Source of the DNA: Streptosporangium nondiastaticum
GTDB taxonomy: Bacteria; Actinomycetota; Actinomycetes; Streptomycetales; Streptomycetaceae
Direction: 5' to 3'
DNA: 64,000 bases
Assembly (NCBI RefSeq): GCF_003011965.1
Contig: NZ_PXWG01000011.1
Span: 1 to 64,000 of the forward strand
Each line of letters begins with the position of its first letter. The first letter of the stretch is position 1. Positions 17,899-28,514 of the stretch are shown here, in pieces. Both the position numbers and the translations under genes were made by a program. The notes below the pieces were generated by a model, which was not told the origin of the DNA, did no database searches, and saw only the letters and a program-made list of their open reading frames with translations.

Positions 17899-20303
17899 GC
17901 CCCGTCAACGCCGCGGGGGCGGTCGGCGGCACGTTCGGCCGCGCGGCGGAACAGCGTGACGGCCTCGTCCGTACGACCGAGTTGTTCGAGGCAGTGGGCT
18001 TCGTCCTTGAGGCTGGCAAGGACGTCCGGATGGTCCGGGCCGAGGGCCTCCTCGCGGCCGCGCGCCACCTGCCGGTACGAGGCCAGCGCCTCTTCCCACC
18101 GGCCCAGCCAGCCCAGGGCCACGGCGATCTCCCGCCGGCTCACGAGCGTGTCGGGGTGGCCCGGACCGAGGGCGCGCTCCCGGACGGCACACACCGCACG
18201 CGCCTCGGCCAGCGCCTCCTCCCACCGGCCCAGCCGCCCCAGATTGACGCCGAGGCCGTGCCGCGCCCGTAAGGTCTCCGGATCCTCAGGGCCATGGACG
18301 CGCGTCCGGTCCTCGACGAGGGCGTGGTAGACCTCGAGTGCCTGCGCGCTCCTCCCCAGGCGACCGAGGCAGACGCCCACCTCGTAGCGGGTGGCCAGCG
18401 TCTCGGGGTGATCGGGACCCAGCGCCCGGACGCGGGCGCCGGCCACGTCGCGGTACGTCGCCAAGGCCTCTTCCCACCTGCCGAGCTGACCGAGCGCGTA
18501 GGCGATCTCGTACAGCGTGGCCAGAGTGTCGGGATGCTCGGCGCCGAGCCTGCGGGACCGGGCCTCGGCCACCTCGCACGCCATGCGGTACGCCTCCTCC
18601 CAGCGTCCCAACTGGCCGAGGTTGAACGCGAGGTTGTGCCGGCAGCGCAGTGTGTCCGGGTGCTCCGCGCCCATCGTGCGCTCCCGGGCGCCGAGCACCT
18701 CGGTGTACACCTGGAAGGCCTCGAAGTGCCGCCCCAGCCGGCCTAAGAGGAACGCCATCTCCTGCCGGGCGGCGAGGCTGTCGGCGTGTTCGGGGCCGAG
18801 AACCCGGGCGCGGGCGCCGGCGACCTGCCCGAAGATCCCCAGCGCGTCGGCGTGACGATCAAGCTTGGAGAGGGCGAAGGCGATCTCGTAGCGGCTGGCG
18901 AGCGTGTCGGGGTGGTCCGGGCCGAGCCGCGTTTCGCGGGTTGCCGCGACCTGCCGGTGCGTGCCGAGTGCCGAGCTCCACTCTCCCTGTTCCCCGAGAT
19001 GGAGCGCGAATTCGTGACTTTCCTCAAGGAGAGCGAGCAACTCCTGTGAGGCGACGGCGGGATGCTGCGGCGTGCTCAGTGCCCGGGAAGCCACATCCGG
19101 CGACATGAGCTCCTCGCGAGGGTGCCACTCGTCGCCGACGGCCGTGCGCACCAGGGTGAGCTGGGATCCGTAGCCGATCGGGACGCCACCGGTGCCCTGC
19201 ATGCGGCGGCACGCCTTCAACGCCCCCTTCAGCAGCCGGGCGGTGGGATGCTCCGCCCCGACACCGGCCGTGGCGATCCGGTCCACCGCGTGGAGGGCGT
19301 CCGCGGCCCGCTCAAGCTGGGCGGGCGACTCCACGGCCCTCGCCAGGTCGAGTTCGGCGCACGCGTGGTTCGTCAGCGCGGTGATGGTGAGGGGGTGGCG
19401 GTCGCCGAAGCAGTCCGAGGCCCGCAGCGCCGCCTCTTCCAGCGCCCGGACCGCACTCTGCAACCGCGGTGGATTCTCCGTGCGCCGCGCCGTCTCGAAC
19501 TCCGCGCAGGACAGGTTGATCACGGCGGTCACGGTCTGCGGGTGGCGGGCGCCCAGCTCGGCGGCGGCCCGGGCCGCGACGGTGGCCAGCACGTCGGTGA
19601 CCTGCACCATGTGTTCGTGGGCGTTCAGCGACCGCGCCCATTCGAACTCCACTGCCGCCCGGAGGACGAGCGCCGAAATCTCCGCGGAACGCTGCGACTC
19701 CGGCGCGCCGCGCCGCTCCCGGTCGGCTTCGCGCAGGTCTTCGGCCACTTGGCTGAGCTGCACGGGGTCGTTGCTCCAGCGGGCGAGCGCCAGGTCGACG
19801 GAGCTGAGCAGGCGGCGCACCTCGTGGTCGCCACCCCCGTCGAGCGCGAGCCGCGCGAGCCCGGTGATCCGTCCGGCCTCCTCGAAGTCACCGGCGCGCG
19901 CGTGGACGGCGGCCAGGTCGGCCAGCGTCTCGGTCCGTACGGGCTGCTCGGCATCGAGCCCCTCCGCTGTCTCCAGGGCCCGGCGTGCCTCCTCCCATTC
20001 GCCCAGATCGACCATTCTCGCCGCCAGTTTGTTCAGGACCGCTGCCTTGGCGGAGCTGTCGAGGGCCGGAGTGGTCGCAGCGGCGTGGGAAGCGGTGCGC
20101 AGGATCTCCAGGGCCTTCTTGCTCCACCCCAGCACACGGAGAAGCGTCGCCAGATAACAGATGTCCTCGAAGACGCCGGGGCGCTCCGTGGCCAGTGCGC
20201 TGCGCGCGGCAATGTCGGACACTATGAGCGACCCGGTCGCAGGGGGGCCGCCGGTCACTGCCGCCTCCGCCCGCCCGATCATCTCCCGCAGCGCATCCGT
20301 CAT
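17895..20303 (-). CDS. Large tetratricopeptide-repeat protein
   Basis: The 802-residue protein is helical throughout. Residues about 1-400 are irregular TPR-like helices. Residues about 415-790 are at least eight regular kinesin-light-chain/NPHP-type TPRs of about 42 residues, each with LGRWEEAL, then VRALGPDHPETLATR. No enzyme or NTPase domain, signal peptide or membrane segment is seen, so it is probably a cytoplasmic scaffold or sensor. ATG 20303 overlaps the stop of the protease gene (ATGA), and its own stop overlaps the NodB-like start. In related loci TPR proteins accompany trypsin-like proteases and Trypco domains; here it may be a recognition or effector-binding arm. Confidence 0.9.
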   Translation of the reverse strand: MTDALREMIGRAEAAVTGGPPATGSLIVSDIAARSALATERPGVFEDICYLATLLRVLGWSKKALEILRTASHAAATTPALDSSAKAAVLNKLAARMVDLGEWEEARRALETAEGLDAEQPVRTETLADLAAVHARAGDFEEAGRITGLARLALDGGGDHEVRRLLSSVDLALARWSNDPVQLSQVAEDLREADRERRGAPESQRSAEISALVLRAAVEFEWARSLNAHEHMVQVTDVLATVAARAAAELGARHPQTVTAVINLSCAEFETARRTENPPRLQSAVRALEEAALRASDCFGDRHPLTITALTNHACAELDLARAVESPAQLERAADALHAVDRIATAGVGAEHPTARLLKGALKACRRMQGTGGVPIGYGSQLTLVRTAVGDEWHPREELMSPDVASRALSTPQHPAVASQELLALLEESHEFALHLGEQGEWSSALGTHRQVAATRETRLGPDHPDTLASRYEIAFALSKLDRHADALGIFGQVAGARARVLGPEHADSLAARQEMAFLLGRLGRHFEAFQVYTEVLGARERTMGAEHPDTLRCRHNLAFNLGQLGRWEEAYRMACEVAEARSRRLGAEHPDTLATLYEIAYALGQLGRWEEALATYRDVAGARVRALGPDHPETLATRYEVGVCLGRLGRSAQALEVYHALVEDRTRVHGPEDPETLRARHGLGVNLGRLGRWEEALAEARAVCAVRERALGPGHPDTLVSRREIAVALGWLGRWEEALASYRQVARGREEALGPDHPDVLASLKDEAHCLEQLGRTDEAVTLFRRAAERAADRPRGVDGA

Positions 20304-21208
20304 GCCCCCTCACCCCCCAACGCCAGATCGATGACGTTCTTCGCGACGTGCACCTGCAGCCCGGCGACCTGCGCAGGGTCGATGAGACCCCGCTCCGACC
20401 ACTCCTTGAGCGCGCTCAGCAGCGCCTCGCCCTTGGCGACCGCCGCATCGACGGAGACGGGCCCGGACGCCGCTTCGGGCGCTGGAACATCGCTCACCGG
20501 AACCACGACCGGCGGCGGAACCCCCACCCCTCTCGTAGCGGACTGCTCCTCGTGCCTTCCCGCTCGTTCCGCGGTGCTCGCAGGCGGTTCCAGAGCCTTC
20601 AGCAGGTGGTCCGTCCGGAAGTGGGGGAAGCGGCTCATCACCTCCCTGAGGGGCACGGCGAACAGCACGTTCGCCGCACGCTCGGGAGCCTGCCGGTCCG
20701 GATACTGCTCGATCAGGAGGCCGAGCAGCGCCGGCCCGCGGTCGTACGTGTTCTCCCGCTCGACCGGCCCGCCCGAGTATCCCGAGTAGTCGCCCAGGGC
20801 CTGTTCCGCCACGAGTTGCATGGCCTGGATGCGCCCTCCGCCCACACACGTGTAGTCCACGGCGTCCGCATCCACATGACCACCGAGGTGGGGGTCGCTC
20901 AGGGACGGGCGGTGCAGCCCGCGCCACCGGTCGCCGCGGCGGGGGAGGTCTCCCACGGGCAGGGCCAGCGGCACCAGCTCCGGTTCGAGGACCTCGATCA
21001 GGGCGAGATCGGCCTCTTCGACGCGCCGGCAGACCCGTCCCCCGACCGCGGTGCCGTCGCCGAGACGCACGCTGATGCTTTCCTCGTCAGGTGTCAGGTA
21101 CCGCAGGCAGTGATTCGCCGTCAGCACGAAGCACCGCGTGAGCAGGAGCCCCGCCCCCAAGGACCTGCCCGCCTGGTACAGGTCGACCGCGTAGCCGGAT
21201 CCGGGCAC
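20300..21208 (-). CDS. Cytoplasmic trypsin-like serine protease
   Basis: The 302-residue protein has a chymotrypsin-fold protease domain (about 1-215) with an apparent complete triad: His33 in LTANHC, Asp67 in EADLAL and Ser145 in GYSGGPVE. There is no signal peptide or membrane segment, unlike secreted streptomycete trypsins. A linker of about 25 residues leads to a helical C-terminal segment of about 60 residues (VAKGEALLSALKEWSERG) that may be a protein-interaction domain. It starts at GTG 21208 after GAGGGG, 10 bp after the Trypco1-like gene, and overlaps the TPR gene. This context is typical of predicted conflict or signalling modules in which the protease processes a partner. Confidence 0.87.
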   Translation of the reverse strand: MPGSGYAVDLYQAGRSLGAGLLLTRCFVLTANHCLRYLTPDEESISVRLGDGTAVGGRVCRRVEEADLALIEVLEPELVPLALPVGDLPRRGDRWRGLHRPSLSDPHLGGHVDADAVDYTCVGGGRIQAMQLVAEQALGDYSGYSGGPVERENTYDRGPALLGLLIEQYPDRQAPERAANVLFAVPLREVMSRFPHFRTDHLLKALEPPASTAERAGRHEEQSATRGVGVPPPVVVPVSDVPAPEAASGPVSVDAAVAKGEALLSALKEWSERGLIDPAQVAGLQVHVAKNVIDLALGGEGA

Positions 21209-21218
21209 CGCGGGCCCC

Positions 21219-21524
21219 TCAGGCGCGTTCCACCGTCAGCGTCACTTCGAAGGACGCCTCCGCGGAGGCCTTCGAGAGGATCACCCCGGCTTCGGCCGCG
21301 AGCGTCACCCCGAAGGTGACCTGCAGGCTGCCGACCCGCCATCCGTCGTGCTCCGGGATCCGCGCGAGGGCGGCCTGTGCGATCGAGGACGCCGAGGTGA
21401 TCGCCTGCTCCAGTTCTTCGGAACGCTCCTCCAGAGAGGCGGTGCGGCGGGTCCGGCTGCTGATCTGCCGGGACCCCTGCGCGTCGAGCTCCACGGTCTC
21501 CACACGGACCAGCGGTTCGGACAT
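21219..21524 (-). CDS. Trypco1 (CU044_2847)-like protein
   Basis: The 101-residue protein ends with the diagnostic strand-rich pattern VTFGVTLAAEAGVILSKASA followed by FEVTLTVE, matching the trypsin-co-occurring domain 1 family. A central helix (RSEELEQAITSASSIAQAAL) fits the same family. I chose ATG 21524, which has a GGGAG site at good distance; an in-frame ATG at 21557 is less likely. It is the first gene of the five-gene minus-strand operon. Its biochemical role is unknown; the family is named for its association with trypsin-like proteases, exactly as here. Confidence 0.8.
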   Translation of the reverse strand: MSEPLVRVETVELDAQGSRQISSRTRRTASLEERSEELEQAITSASSIAQAALARIPEHDGWRVGSLQVTFGVTLAAEAGVILSKASAEASFEVTLTVERA

Positions 21525-21643
21525 GGCGGGCTCCCCCGATTCCTCCATGAGCTTCACCGGCCGTGATGGGGCGGCGCGTTCAGCCTAGCCACGCGAGGCT
21601 CGCGCGGCAGGGGAATCGGGGGAGTACCCGGGCCGGGGCCCGC

Positions 21644-22747
21644 TCAGCTCGCCAGCACCTCCGTGCGCTCGTGGGAGCCGCGGGGGTCCGCCACGCGCGA
21701 GGGCTGGGCGGCCGGGACTTCCCGGTGCGCCGGATCCCGCACCTCGCCCACCAGTTTCTCCAGTACGTCCTCCAGCGCCACCAGGCCCAGCAGCCGGCCC
21801 GACGCGTCCGTGACCGCGGCCAGATGGGCGGCGGCGCGGCGCATGACGGTCAGGGCGTCGTCCAGGGGCAGTTCGGCGCGTACGGTCTCGACCCGGCGCC
21901 AGACCCGCTGGGGCACCGCGCGCTCGCGGTCCTCCAGGTCCAGGACGTCCTTGACGTGCAGGTAGCCCATGACCGCGCCGCCCGCCGCGCACACCGGGAA
22001 GCGGGAGTAGCCGGTCCGTACCGTCAGCTCCTCGATCTGCCGGGGGGTGACGGACGGGTCGACGGTGACCAGGGACGCCGGGTCGAGGAGGACGTCGGTG
22101 ACCGGGCGGCTGCCCAGTTCCAGCGCGTCTTCCAGGCGCTCCTGCTCGGCCCGTTCCAGCAGGCCCGCCTGGCGCGAGTCCGCCACCAGGTGCGTCAGCT
22201 GCTCGCTGGTGAACACGGCCTCCACCTCGTCCTTGGGCTCGACGCGGAAGAGCCGCAGCACGCTGTGCGCGCACGCGCCCAGCAGCCGCGTGACCGGCCG
22301 GCAGACCCGTGCGAACGCCACCAGCCCCGGCCCCAGCCACAGCGCCGCCCGGTCGGGCGCCGACATGGCCAGGTTCTTCGGGACCATCTCGCCGATCACC
22401 AGGTGCAGGAAGACCACGACCGCGAGCGCGATCACGTACCCCAGCGGGTGGATCAGCCCCACGGGCATCCGCACCGCCTCGAACACCGGCTCCAGCAGCG
22501 CCGCCACCGTCGGCTCGGCGACCGCGCCGAGCGTCAGCGAGCAGACCGTGATGCCGAACTGGGCGGCGGCCATCATCTGCGGCAGGTTCTCCAGGCCGGT
22601 CAGGACCGTACGGGCCCGCCCGGAGCCCTCGGCCGCCTTCGGCTCGATCTGGCTGCGGCGCACGGACACCAGCGCGAACTCGGCGCCCACGAAGAAGCCG
22701 TTGGCGAGCACCAGCAGCGCCGCGAAGAGGAGTTGCAGCACGCTCAT
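21644..22747 (-). CDS. CNNM/CorC-type membrane protein (short form)
   Basis: The 367-residue protein has an N-terminal CNNM (DUF21) membrane domain with about four segments (LLFAALLVLANGFFVGAEFA; VIALAVVVFLHLVIGEMVPK) and a cytoplasmic CBS pair (about 205-335). The C-terminal CorC_HlyC domain of the longer paralogue is absent. Family members are implicated in Mg2+/Co2+ efflux or resistance. The start overlaps the stop of the longer paralogue by four bases, so the two are coexpressed and may form a heteromer. Confidence 0.92.
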   Translation of the reverse strand: MSVLQLLFAALLVLANGFFVGAEFALVSVRRSQIEPKAAEGSGRARTVLTGLENLPQMMAAAQFGITVCSLTLGAVAEPTVAALLEPVFEAVRMPVGLIHPLGYVIALAVVVFLHLVIGEMVPKNLAMSAPDRAALWLGPGLVAFARVCRPVTRLLGACAHSVLRLFRVEPKDEVEAVFTSEQLTHLVADSRQAGLLERAEQERLEDALELGSRPVTDVLLDPASLVTVDPSVTPRQIEELTVRTGYSRFPVCAAGGAVMGYLHVKDVLDLEDRERAVPQRVWRRVETVRAELPLDDALTVMRRAAAHLAAVTDASGRLLGLVALEDVLEKLVGEVRDPAHREVPAAQPSRVADPRGSHERTEVLAS

Positions 22748-24081
22748 CGCGCCTCACCCCTGACCGTGAGGGCGCGCGCGAAGCGCACCCGCTCGGCCCG
22801 GTGGTGGGCGACCCGGCGCACCGAGATCCGCCACCCGGGCAGCTCGGCGGTGTCGCCCGCCGCCGGGATGCGGCCCAGCAGGTCCGCGACGAGACCGGCG
22901 ACGGTCTCGTACGGCCCGTCCGGCGCCTCCAGGCCTATGCGGCGCAGCGCGTCGACCCGGCAGCCGCCGTCGGCCTCCCACGCGGCCCGCCCGTCCTCGC
23001 AGGCCACGGGGGCCAGTCCGGGCCGGTCGGCGTCCTCGGCGTCGTGCTCGTCGCGGACCTCGCCGACGAGCTCCTCGACGATGTCCTCCAGGGTCACCAC
23101 GCCCGCCGTGCCGCCGTACTCGTCGACGACCACGGCTATCGGCTGCTCGCTGCGCAGCTGCTCCAGCAGCGGCTGCACCGGCAGCGTCTCCGGCACGAGC
23201 ACCGGGGGGACGGAGATCCGCCCGACCGGCGTGCGCAGCCGCTCGCCGGACGGGACCGCCAGGGCGGCCTTGAGGTGGACCATGCCGACGATGTCGTCCA
23301 GACGCTCCCGGTAGACCGGGAAGCGCGAGAGCCCCGTGGCACGGGTGAGGTTGAGGACGTCCTCGGCGGTCGCCGAGGACTGCAGCGCGCTGACCTTCAC
23401 GCGGGGCGTCATCACGTGCTGCGCGGTGAGGTCGCCGAGGGAGAGGGTGCGGACGAACAGGTCCGCGGTGTCCTGTTCCAGGGCGCCGGCGCGCGCCGAG
23501 TGCCGGGCCAGGGAGACGAGTTCGCCGGGGGTGCGGGCGGACGCCAGCTCCTCGGCGGGCTCGACGCCGAGCGCCCGGACGAGCCGGTTGGCGACCGCGT
23601 TCAGCAGGGTGATCACGGGCCGGAAGAGGTGGGCGAAGGCGTGCTGCGGGCCGGCGACGAACCGCGCGACCTGCAGGGGCCGGGAGACCGCCCAGTTCTT
23701 GGGCACCAGCTCCCCGATGACCATCTGCACCGCGGACGCCACCAGCATGCCGGTCACGACCGCCGCGCCGGGCGCGGCGCCGGCGGGCAGGCCGGTGGCG
23801 GCCAGCGGCCCGGTGAGCAGCCGGCCCAGAGCCGGCTCGGCCAGCATGCCGACGACCAAGGAGGTGATGGTGATGCCGAGTTGGGTCCCGGAGAGCTGGA
23901 AGGAGAGCTCGCGCAGGGAGGCGACGACGGTGCGGGCCCGGCGGTCGCCGCCGGCCGCGGCCCGCTCGGCCTCCGGCTTCTCGACGGTCACCAGGCCGAA
24001 CTCGGCGGCGACGAAGAAGCCGTTCGCCAGGATGAGGAGGAGTGCTGCCGCGAGCAGCAGCAGGGACACGGTGATGCTCAT
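22744..24081 (-). CDS. CNNM/CorC-type membrane protein (full form)
   Basis: The 445-residue protein has a CNNM membrane domain (ILANGFFVAAEFGLVTVEKP at the start), a CBS pair (about 205-330), and a C-terminal CorC_HlyC domain (GGCRVDALRRIGLEAPDGPY, then ETVAGLVADLLGRIP). It is the first of the tandem paralogous pair, so duplication followed by loss of the last domain in the downstream copy is the simplest history. Divalent-cation transport or homeostasis at the cytoplasmic membrane is the family role. The 206 bp upstream (24082-24287) hold no gene. Confidence 0.93.
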   Translation of the reverse strand: MSITVSLLLLAAALLLILANGFFVAAEFGLVTVEKPEAERAAAGGDRRARTVVASLRELSFQLSGTQLGITITSLVVGMLAEPALGRLLTGPLAATGLPAGAAPGAAVVTGMLVASAVQMVIGELVPKNWAVSRPLQVARFVAGPQHAFAHLFRPVITLLNAVANRLVRALGVEPAEELASARTPGELVSLARHSARAGALEQDTADLFVRTLSLGDLTAQHVMTPRVKVSALQSSATAEDVLNLTRATGLSRFPVYRERLDDIVGMVHLKAALAVPSGERLRTPVGRISVPPVLVPETLPVQPLLEQLRSEQPIAVVVDEYGGTAGVVTLEDIVEELVGEVRDEHDAEDADRPGLAPVACEDGRAAWEADGGCRVDALRRIGLEAPDGPYETVAGLVADLLGRIPAAGDTAELPGWRISVRRVAHHRAERVRFARALTVRGEAR

Positions 24082-24287
24082 GCCGCCGCCTCCACGAGGT
24101 GGGCGGCGGCGCGGGTACTACAGGACGATCCGTCCATTGCCGGAGGGAGTCACTCCTCGGGTCGCAGGTGTCCCGCTGGCCGTGCGCGTGCCACGGCCGG
24201 TTCCTCGTGCGGGACGGGGCACGTGTGTGCCCGTGGCACCAGAGTAATCAAGGAACCGCCTCCACCGCCGGGCCTGCCTGCCGCCGG

Positions 24288-24752
24288 TCAGGTGGTGGAG
24301 CGCCCCGTGCCGTGCTCCTCCACCAGGGCCCGCAGCGCCCGGGCGTGGGCGATGGCCTGCTCCTTGGCGATGCCGGGCTGGATGCCCATGGCCGGCAGGG
24401 TCGTGCCGTCGGCCAGGTCGAGCTGGACCCAGGCGTCGCCCGGGCGCAGCGTGACCCGGACGACCTGGGCCCACGCGAGCCGCCGCTTGGTGGTCAGGTT
24501 CACCACCGTCACCCCGTCCTGCTCGGCGACCACCTTGGGCCGGCTGAGCAGGCCGAGGAACGCGAAGACGAGCAGGCCGGTGCCGATGAAGGAGGCCCGG
24601 TCCCCGGCCGTCGCCGAGTCGAGCAGGAAGGACACCGCCGTGAGGACGACGAGCAGGGCGGAGCCCAGGCTCATCAGCACGACCCGGGTGCGGGTCGGGC
24701 GGAAGGTGACCGGGAGCGCGGGCGGGCCGGACGGGGTTACGGGCGTGGACAC
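24288..24752 (-). CDS. Membrane PH-domain protein (bPH_6-like)
   Basis: The 154-residue protein has two transmembrane segments (about 27-45 and 52-68) followed by a bacterial PH-like beta domain (GVTVVNLTTKRRLAWAQVV, DAWVQLDLADGTTLPAMGIQ). Such small proteins beside hisG are common in Streptomyces and have no known role. It starts at GTG 24752. It lies 41 bp downstream of hisG on the same strand and could be cotranscribed with the his pair. Confidence 0.82.
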   Translation of the reverse strand: MSTPVTPSGPPALPVTFRPTRTRVVLMSLGSALLVVLTAVSFLLDSATAGDRASFIGTGLLVFAFLGLLSRPKVVAEQDGVTVVNLTTKRRLAWAQVVRVTLRPGDAWVQLDLADGTTLPAMGIQPGIAKEQAIAHARALRALVEEHGTGRSTT

Positions 24753-24793
24753 GTCGCTGGTGGCTCTCGCTGGGTGGTGACGGGCCGGGCCGG

Positions 24794-25642
24794 TCAGAGG
24801 CGGCAGGCGTGGATGTTGGTGGTGAGGATGGCGCGGGCACCCAGCTCGTACAGCTCGTCCATGATGCGCTGGGCGTCGCTGGACGGGACCATCGAACGGA
24901 CCGCGACCCAGCCCTCGTGGTGCAGCGGGGAGACGGTCGGCGACTCCAGGCCGGGGGTGAGGGCGACGGCGCGCTCCACGTGCTCGACGCGGATGTCGTA
25001 GTCCATCATCACGTAGCGGCGGGCGACGAGGACGCCCTGCATGCGGCGGAGGAACTGCTGGACCTTGGGGTCGTCGGCCGGGGCGCCGGAGCGGCGGATG
25101 ACGACGGCCTCGGACTTCAGGATCGGCTCGCCGATGATCTCCAGACCGGCGTTGCGCAGGGTGGTGCCGGTCTCCACGACGTCCGCGATGATCTCGGCGA
25201 CGCCGAGCTGGATGGCCGTCTCGACGGCGCCGTCGAGGTGGACGACGGCGGCGTCCACGCCGTTGTCGGCGAGGTGCTTGGTGACCAGGCCGGCGAAGGA
25301 CGTGGCCACCGTCATGCCGCCGAACTCGCTGACGTCCTTGGCCGTGCCCGGCCGGGTGGCGTAGCGGAAGGTGGACCCGGCGAAGCCGAGCTGCATGATC
25401 TCCTCGGCCTGCGAGCCCGAGTCCAGCAGCAGGTCACGGCCGGTGATGCCGATGTCGAGCTTGCCGGAGCCCACGTAGACGGCGATGTCGCGGGGGCGGA
25501 GGAAGAAGAACTCGACGTCGTTGGCCGAGTCGACCAGCACGAGTTCCCTGCGGTCCTTGCGCTGGCGGTAGCCGGCCTCATGGAGCATCGCCGACGCAGG
25601 CTCGGAGAGAGAACCCTTGTTGGGAACGGCGATGCGCAGCAT
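24794..25642 (-). CDS. hisG: ATP phosphoribosyltransferase (long form)
   Basis: This catalyses the first step of histidine biosynthesis, joining ATP and PRPP. At 282 residues it is the long HisG with a C-terminal ACT-like regulatory domain that mediates histidine feedback inhibition ([18 protein letters not shown]). The catalytic body shows [27 protein letters not shown] and the PRPP-binding [17 protein letters not shown] 25642. It lies 75 bp downstream of hisE on the same strand, the usual actinobacterial hisE-hisG pair. Confidence 0.97.
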   Translation of the reverse strand: MLRIAVPNKGSLSEPASAMLHEAGYRQRKDRRELVLVDSANDVEFFFLRPRDIAVYVGSGKLDIGITGRDLLLDSGSQAEEIMQLGFAGSTFRYATRPGTAKDVSEFGGMTVATSFAGLVTKHLADNGVDAAVVHLDGAVETAIQLGVAEIIADVVETGTTLRNAGLEIIGEPILKSEAVVIRRSGAPADDPKVQQFLRRMQGVLVARRYVMMDYDIRVEHVERAVALTPGLESPTVSPLHHEGWVAVRSMVPSSDAQRIMDELYELGARAILTTNIHACRL

Positions 25643-25717
25643 GAGGTCGGTTTCCTTCGTGCGTTGAGGACGGTGCGGGGGGTGAAGCGGGGTGGTGCGG
25701 TACTGCGGTGGTGCTGA

Positions 25718-25987
25718 TCAGAGGTGGGCGTAGACGTCGTCCAGGGAGATCCCGCGGGCGACCATCATCACCTGAACGTGGTACAGCAGCTGGGAGATCT
25801 CCTCGGCGGTGGCGTCGGCGCCCTCGTACTCGGCGGCCATCCACACCTCGGCGGCCTCCTCGACCACCTTCTTGCCGATGGCATGGACGCCCTTGCCCAC
25901 CAGCTCGGCGGTGCGGGAGACGGCGGGATCGCCGGTGGCCTTCTGCTGGAGCTCGGCGAAGAGCTCCTCGAACGTCTTCTTGGACAT
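25718..25987 (-). CDS. hisE: Phosphoribosyl-ATP pyrophosphatase
   Basis: The 89-residue protein is a standalone HisE of the all-alpha MazG-like NTP pyrophosphohydrolase fold. It catalyses the second step of histidine synthesis, removing pyrophosphate from phosphoribosyl-ATP. The metal-binding helices appear as [18 protein letters not shown] and [18 protein letters not shown]. Its start is ATG 25987. The stop of ribH lies 34 bp upstream, so the histidine pair follows the riboflavin operon closely and may be partly cotranscribed. Confidence 0.96.
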   Translation of the reverse strand: MSKKTFEELFAELQQKATGDPAVSRTAELVGKGVHAIGKKVVEEAAEVWMAAEYEGADATAEEISQLLYHVQVMMVARGISLDDVYAHL

Positions 25988-26021
25988 GGTGCGTCCTACC
26001 CTACGGGGTCCGCCCCCGCCG

Positions 26022-26507
26022 TCAGTGCCAGGGCTCGGACACCGAGCGCAGGAGCACCGCCGTCGCGACCGCGGCGGTCACGGCCTCGTGGCCCTTGTCC
26101 TCGTTCGAACCCTCCAGGCCGGCCCGGTCCAGGGCCTGCGCGTCGTCGTCGCACGTGAGGACGCCGAAGCCCACCGGGACCCCGGTGTCCACGGCCACCT
26201 GGGTGAGGCCCTGGGTGACGCCCTGGCACACGTAGTCGAAGTGGGGCGTGCCGCCGCGGATCACGACGCCGAGCGCGACGATCGCGTGGTAGCCGCGGCC
26301 CGCGAGGACCTTGGCGGCGACCGGCAGCTCCCAGCTGCCGGGCACGCGCAGCAGCGTGGGCTCGTCGATGCCGAGGTCGTGCAGCGCGCGCAGGGCGCCG
26401 TCGACCAGGCCGTCCATGACCTTCTCGTGCCACTGCGCGGCGATCACGGCCACCCGCAGGTCCTGGCAGTTCTTCACACTCAGCTCGGGGGCGCCCTTGC
26501 CGCTCAC
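26022..26507 (-). CDS. ribH: 6,7-Dimethyl-8-ribityllumazine synthase
   Basis: The 161-residue protein condenses the ribityl-aminopyrimidine with dihydroxybutanone phosphate, the penultimate step to riboflavin. It shows [42 protein letters not shown] (with the conserved His) and [18 protein letters not shown]. It is last in the rib operon, 46 bp after ribBA, and ends 34 bp before hisE. Confidence 0.97.
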   Translation of the reverse strand: MSGKGAPELSVKNCQDLRVAVIAAQWHEKVMDGLVDGALRALHDLGIDEPTLLRVPGSWELPVAAKVLAGRGYHAIVALGVVIRGGTPHFDYVCQGVTQGLTQVAVDTGVPVGFGVLTCDDDAQALDRAGLEGSNEDKGHEAVTAAVATAVLLRSVSEPWH

Positions 26508-26553
26508 GTTCTCGTCTCCTCGGTCGGTGTGGGGTGATCGTCCGGTGCGGCGA

Positions 26554-27863
<1,310 letters not shown>

Positions 27864-27867
<4 letters not shown>

Positions 27868-28514
27868 GCTGCTGCTCCTTCCAGGGCGGCGGTGCTCATG
27901 CGCGAGCGCAGCCACCAGTCGCGCATGCCCCACAGGACGAGGGCGAGGTAGAAGACGTAGACGAGGCCGGAGAAGGCGAGGCCGCTGCTGAAGGCGAGCG
28001 GGACGCCCACGACGTCGACCAGCAGCCAGGCCACCCAGAACTCGATCAGCCCGCGGGCCTGGGCCACCATCGCGGCGAGCGTGCCGACGAAGATGTACGC
28101 GTCCGGCCAGGGGTTCCAGGACAGCTCCGGCACGGCCGTGAACAGGCCGCCCACGGCAAGGGTGCCGAGCGCCGTGCCGGCCAGCAGAGCCGCGCGCTCG
28201 CGCCAGGTGGCGAAGCGGACGGCGATGGAGCCGTCCTGCGCGTCCTGCCGGCCGCGGTGCCACTGCCGCCAGCCCCACACGGCCACGCCGATGACGAGGA
28301 GCTGCTTGCCGACCCCGCCGCTGAGGTGCGCCGAGGCGTACGCGGCGACGAGGATGACGCCCGAGAGGAACTGCACGGGCCAGGTCCATATGGAGCGCCG
28401 CCAGCCGAGGGCGAGGGCGGCGAGCCCGATGCTGTTGCCGATCAGGTCGGACCAGATGACGTGCTGCCCGAAGACGCTGAACGCCTCGGCGGTGAGCCAG
28501 TTCAGGGCGCTCAT
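27864..28514 (-). CDS. ribM: PnuC-family transporter, probable riboflavin transporter RibM
   Basis: The 216-residue membrane protein has about six to seven hydrophobic segments and the PnuC-family pattern ([12 protein letters not shown], then [15 protein letters not shown]). PnuC-like proteins take up nicotinamide riboside or, in actinobacterial rib operons, riboflavin; RibM of Streptomyces davawensis and Corynebacterium is a characterised example. Its place between ribE and ribBA, with ATGA overlaps on both sides and under the FMN riboswitch, strongly supports the riboflavin role. Confidence 0.9.
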
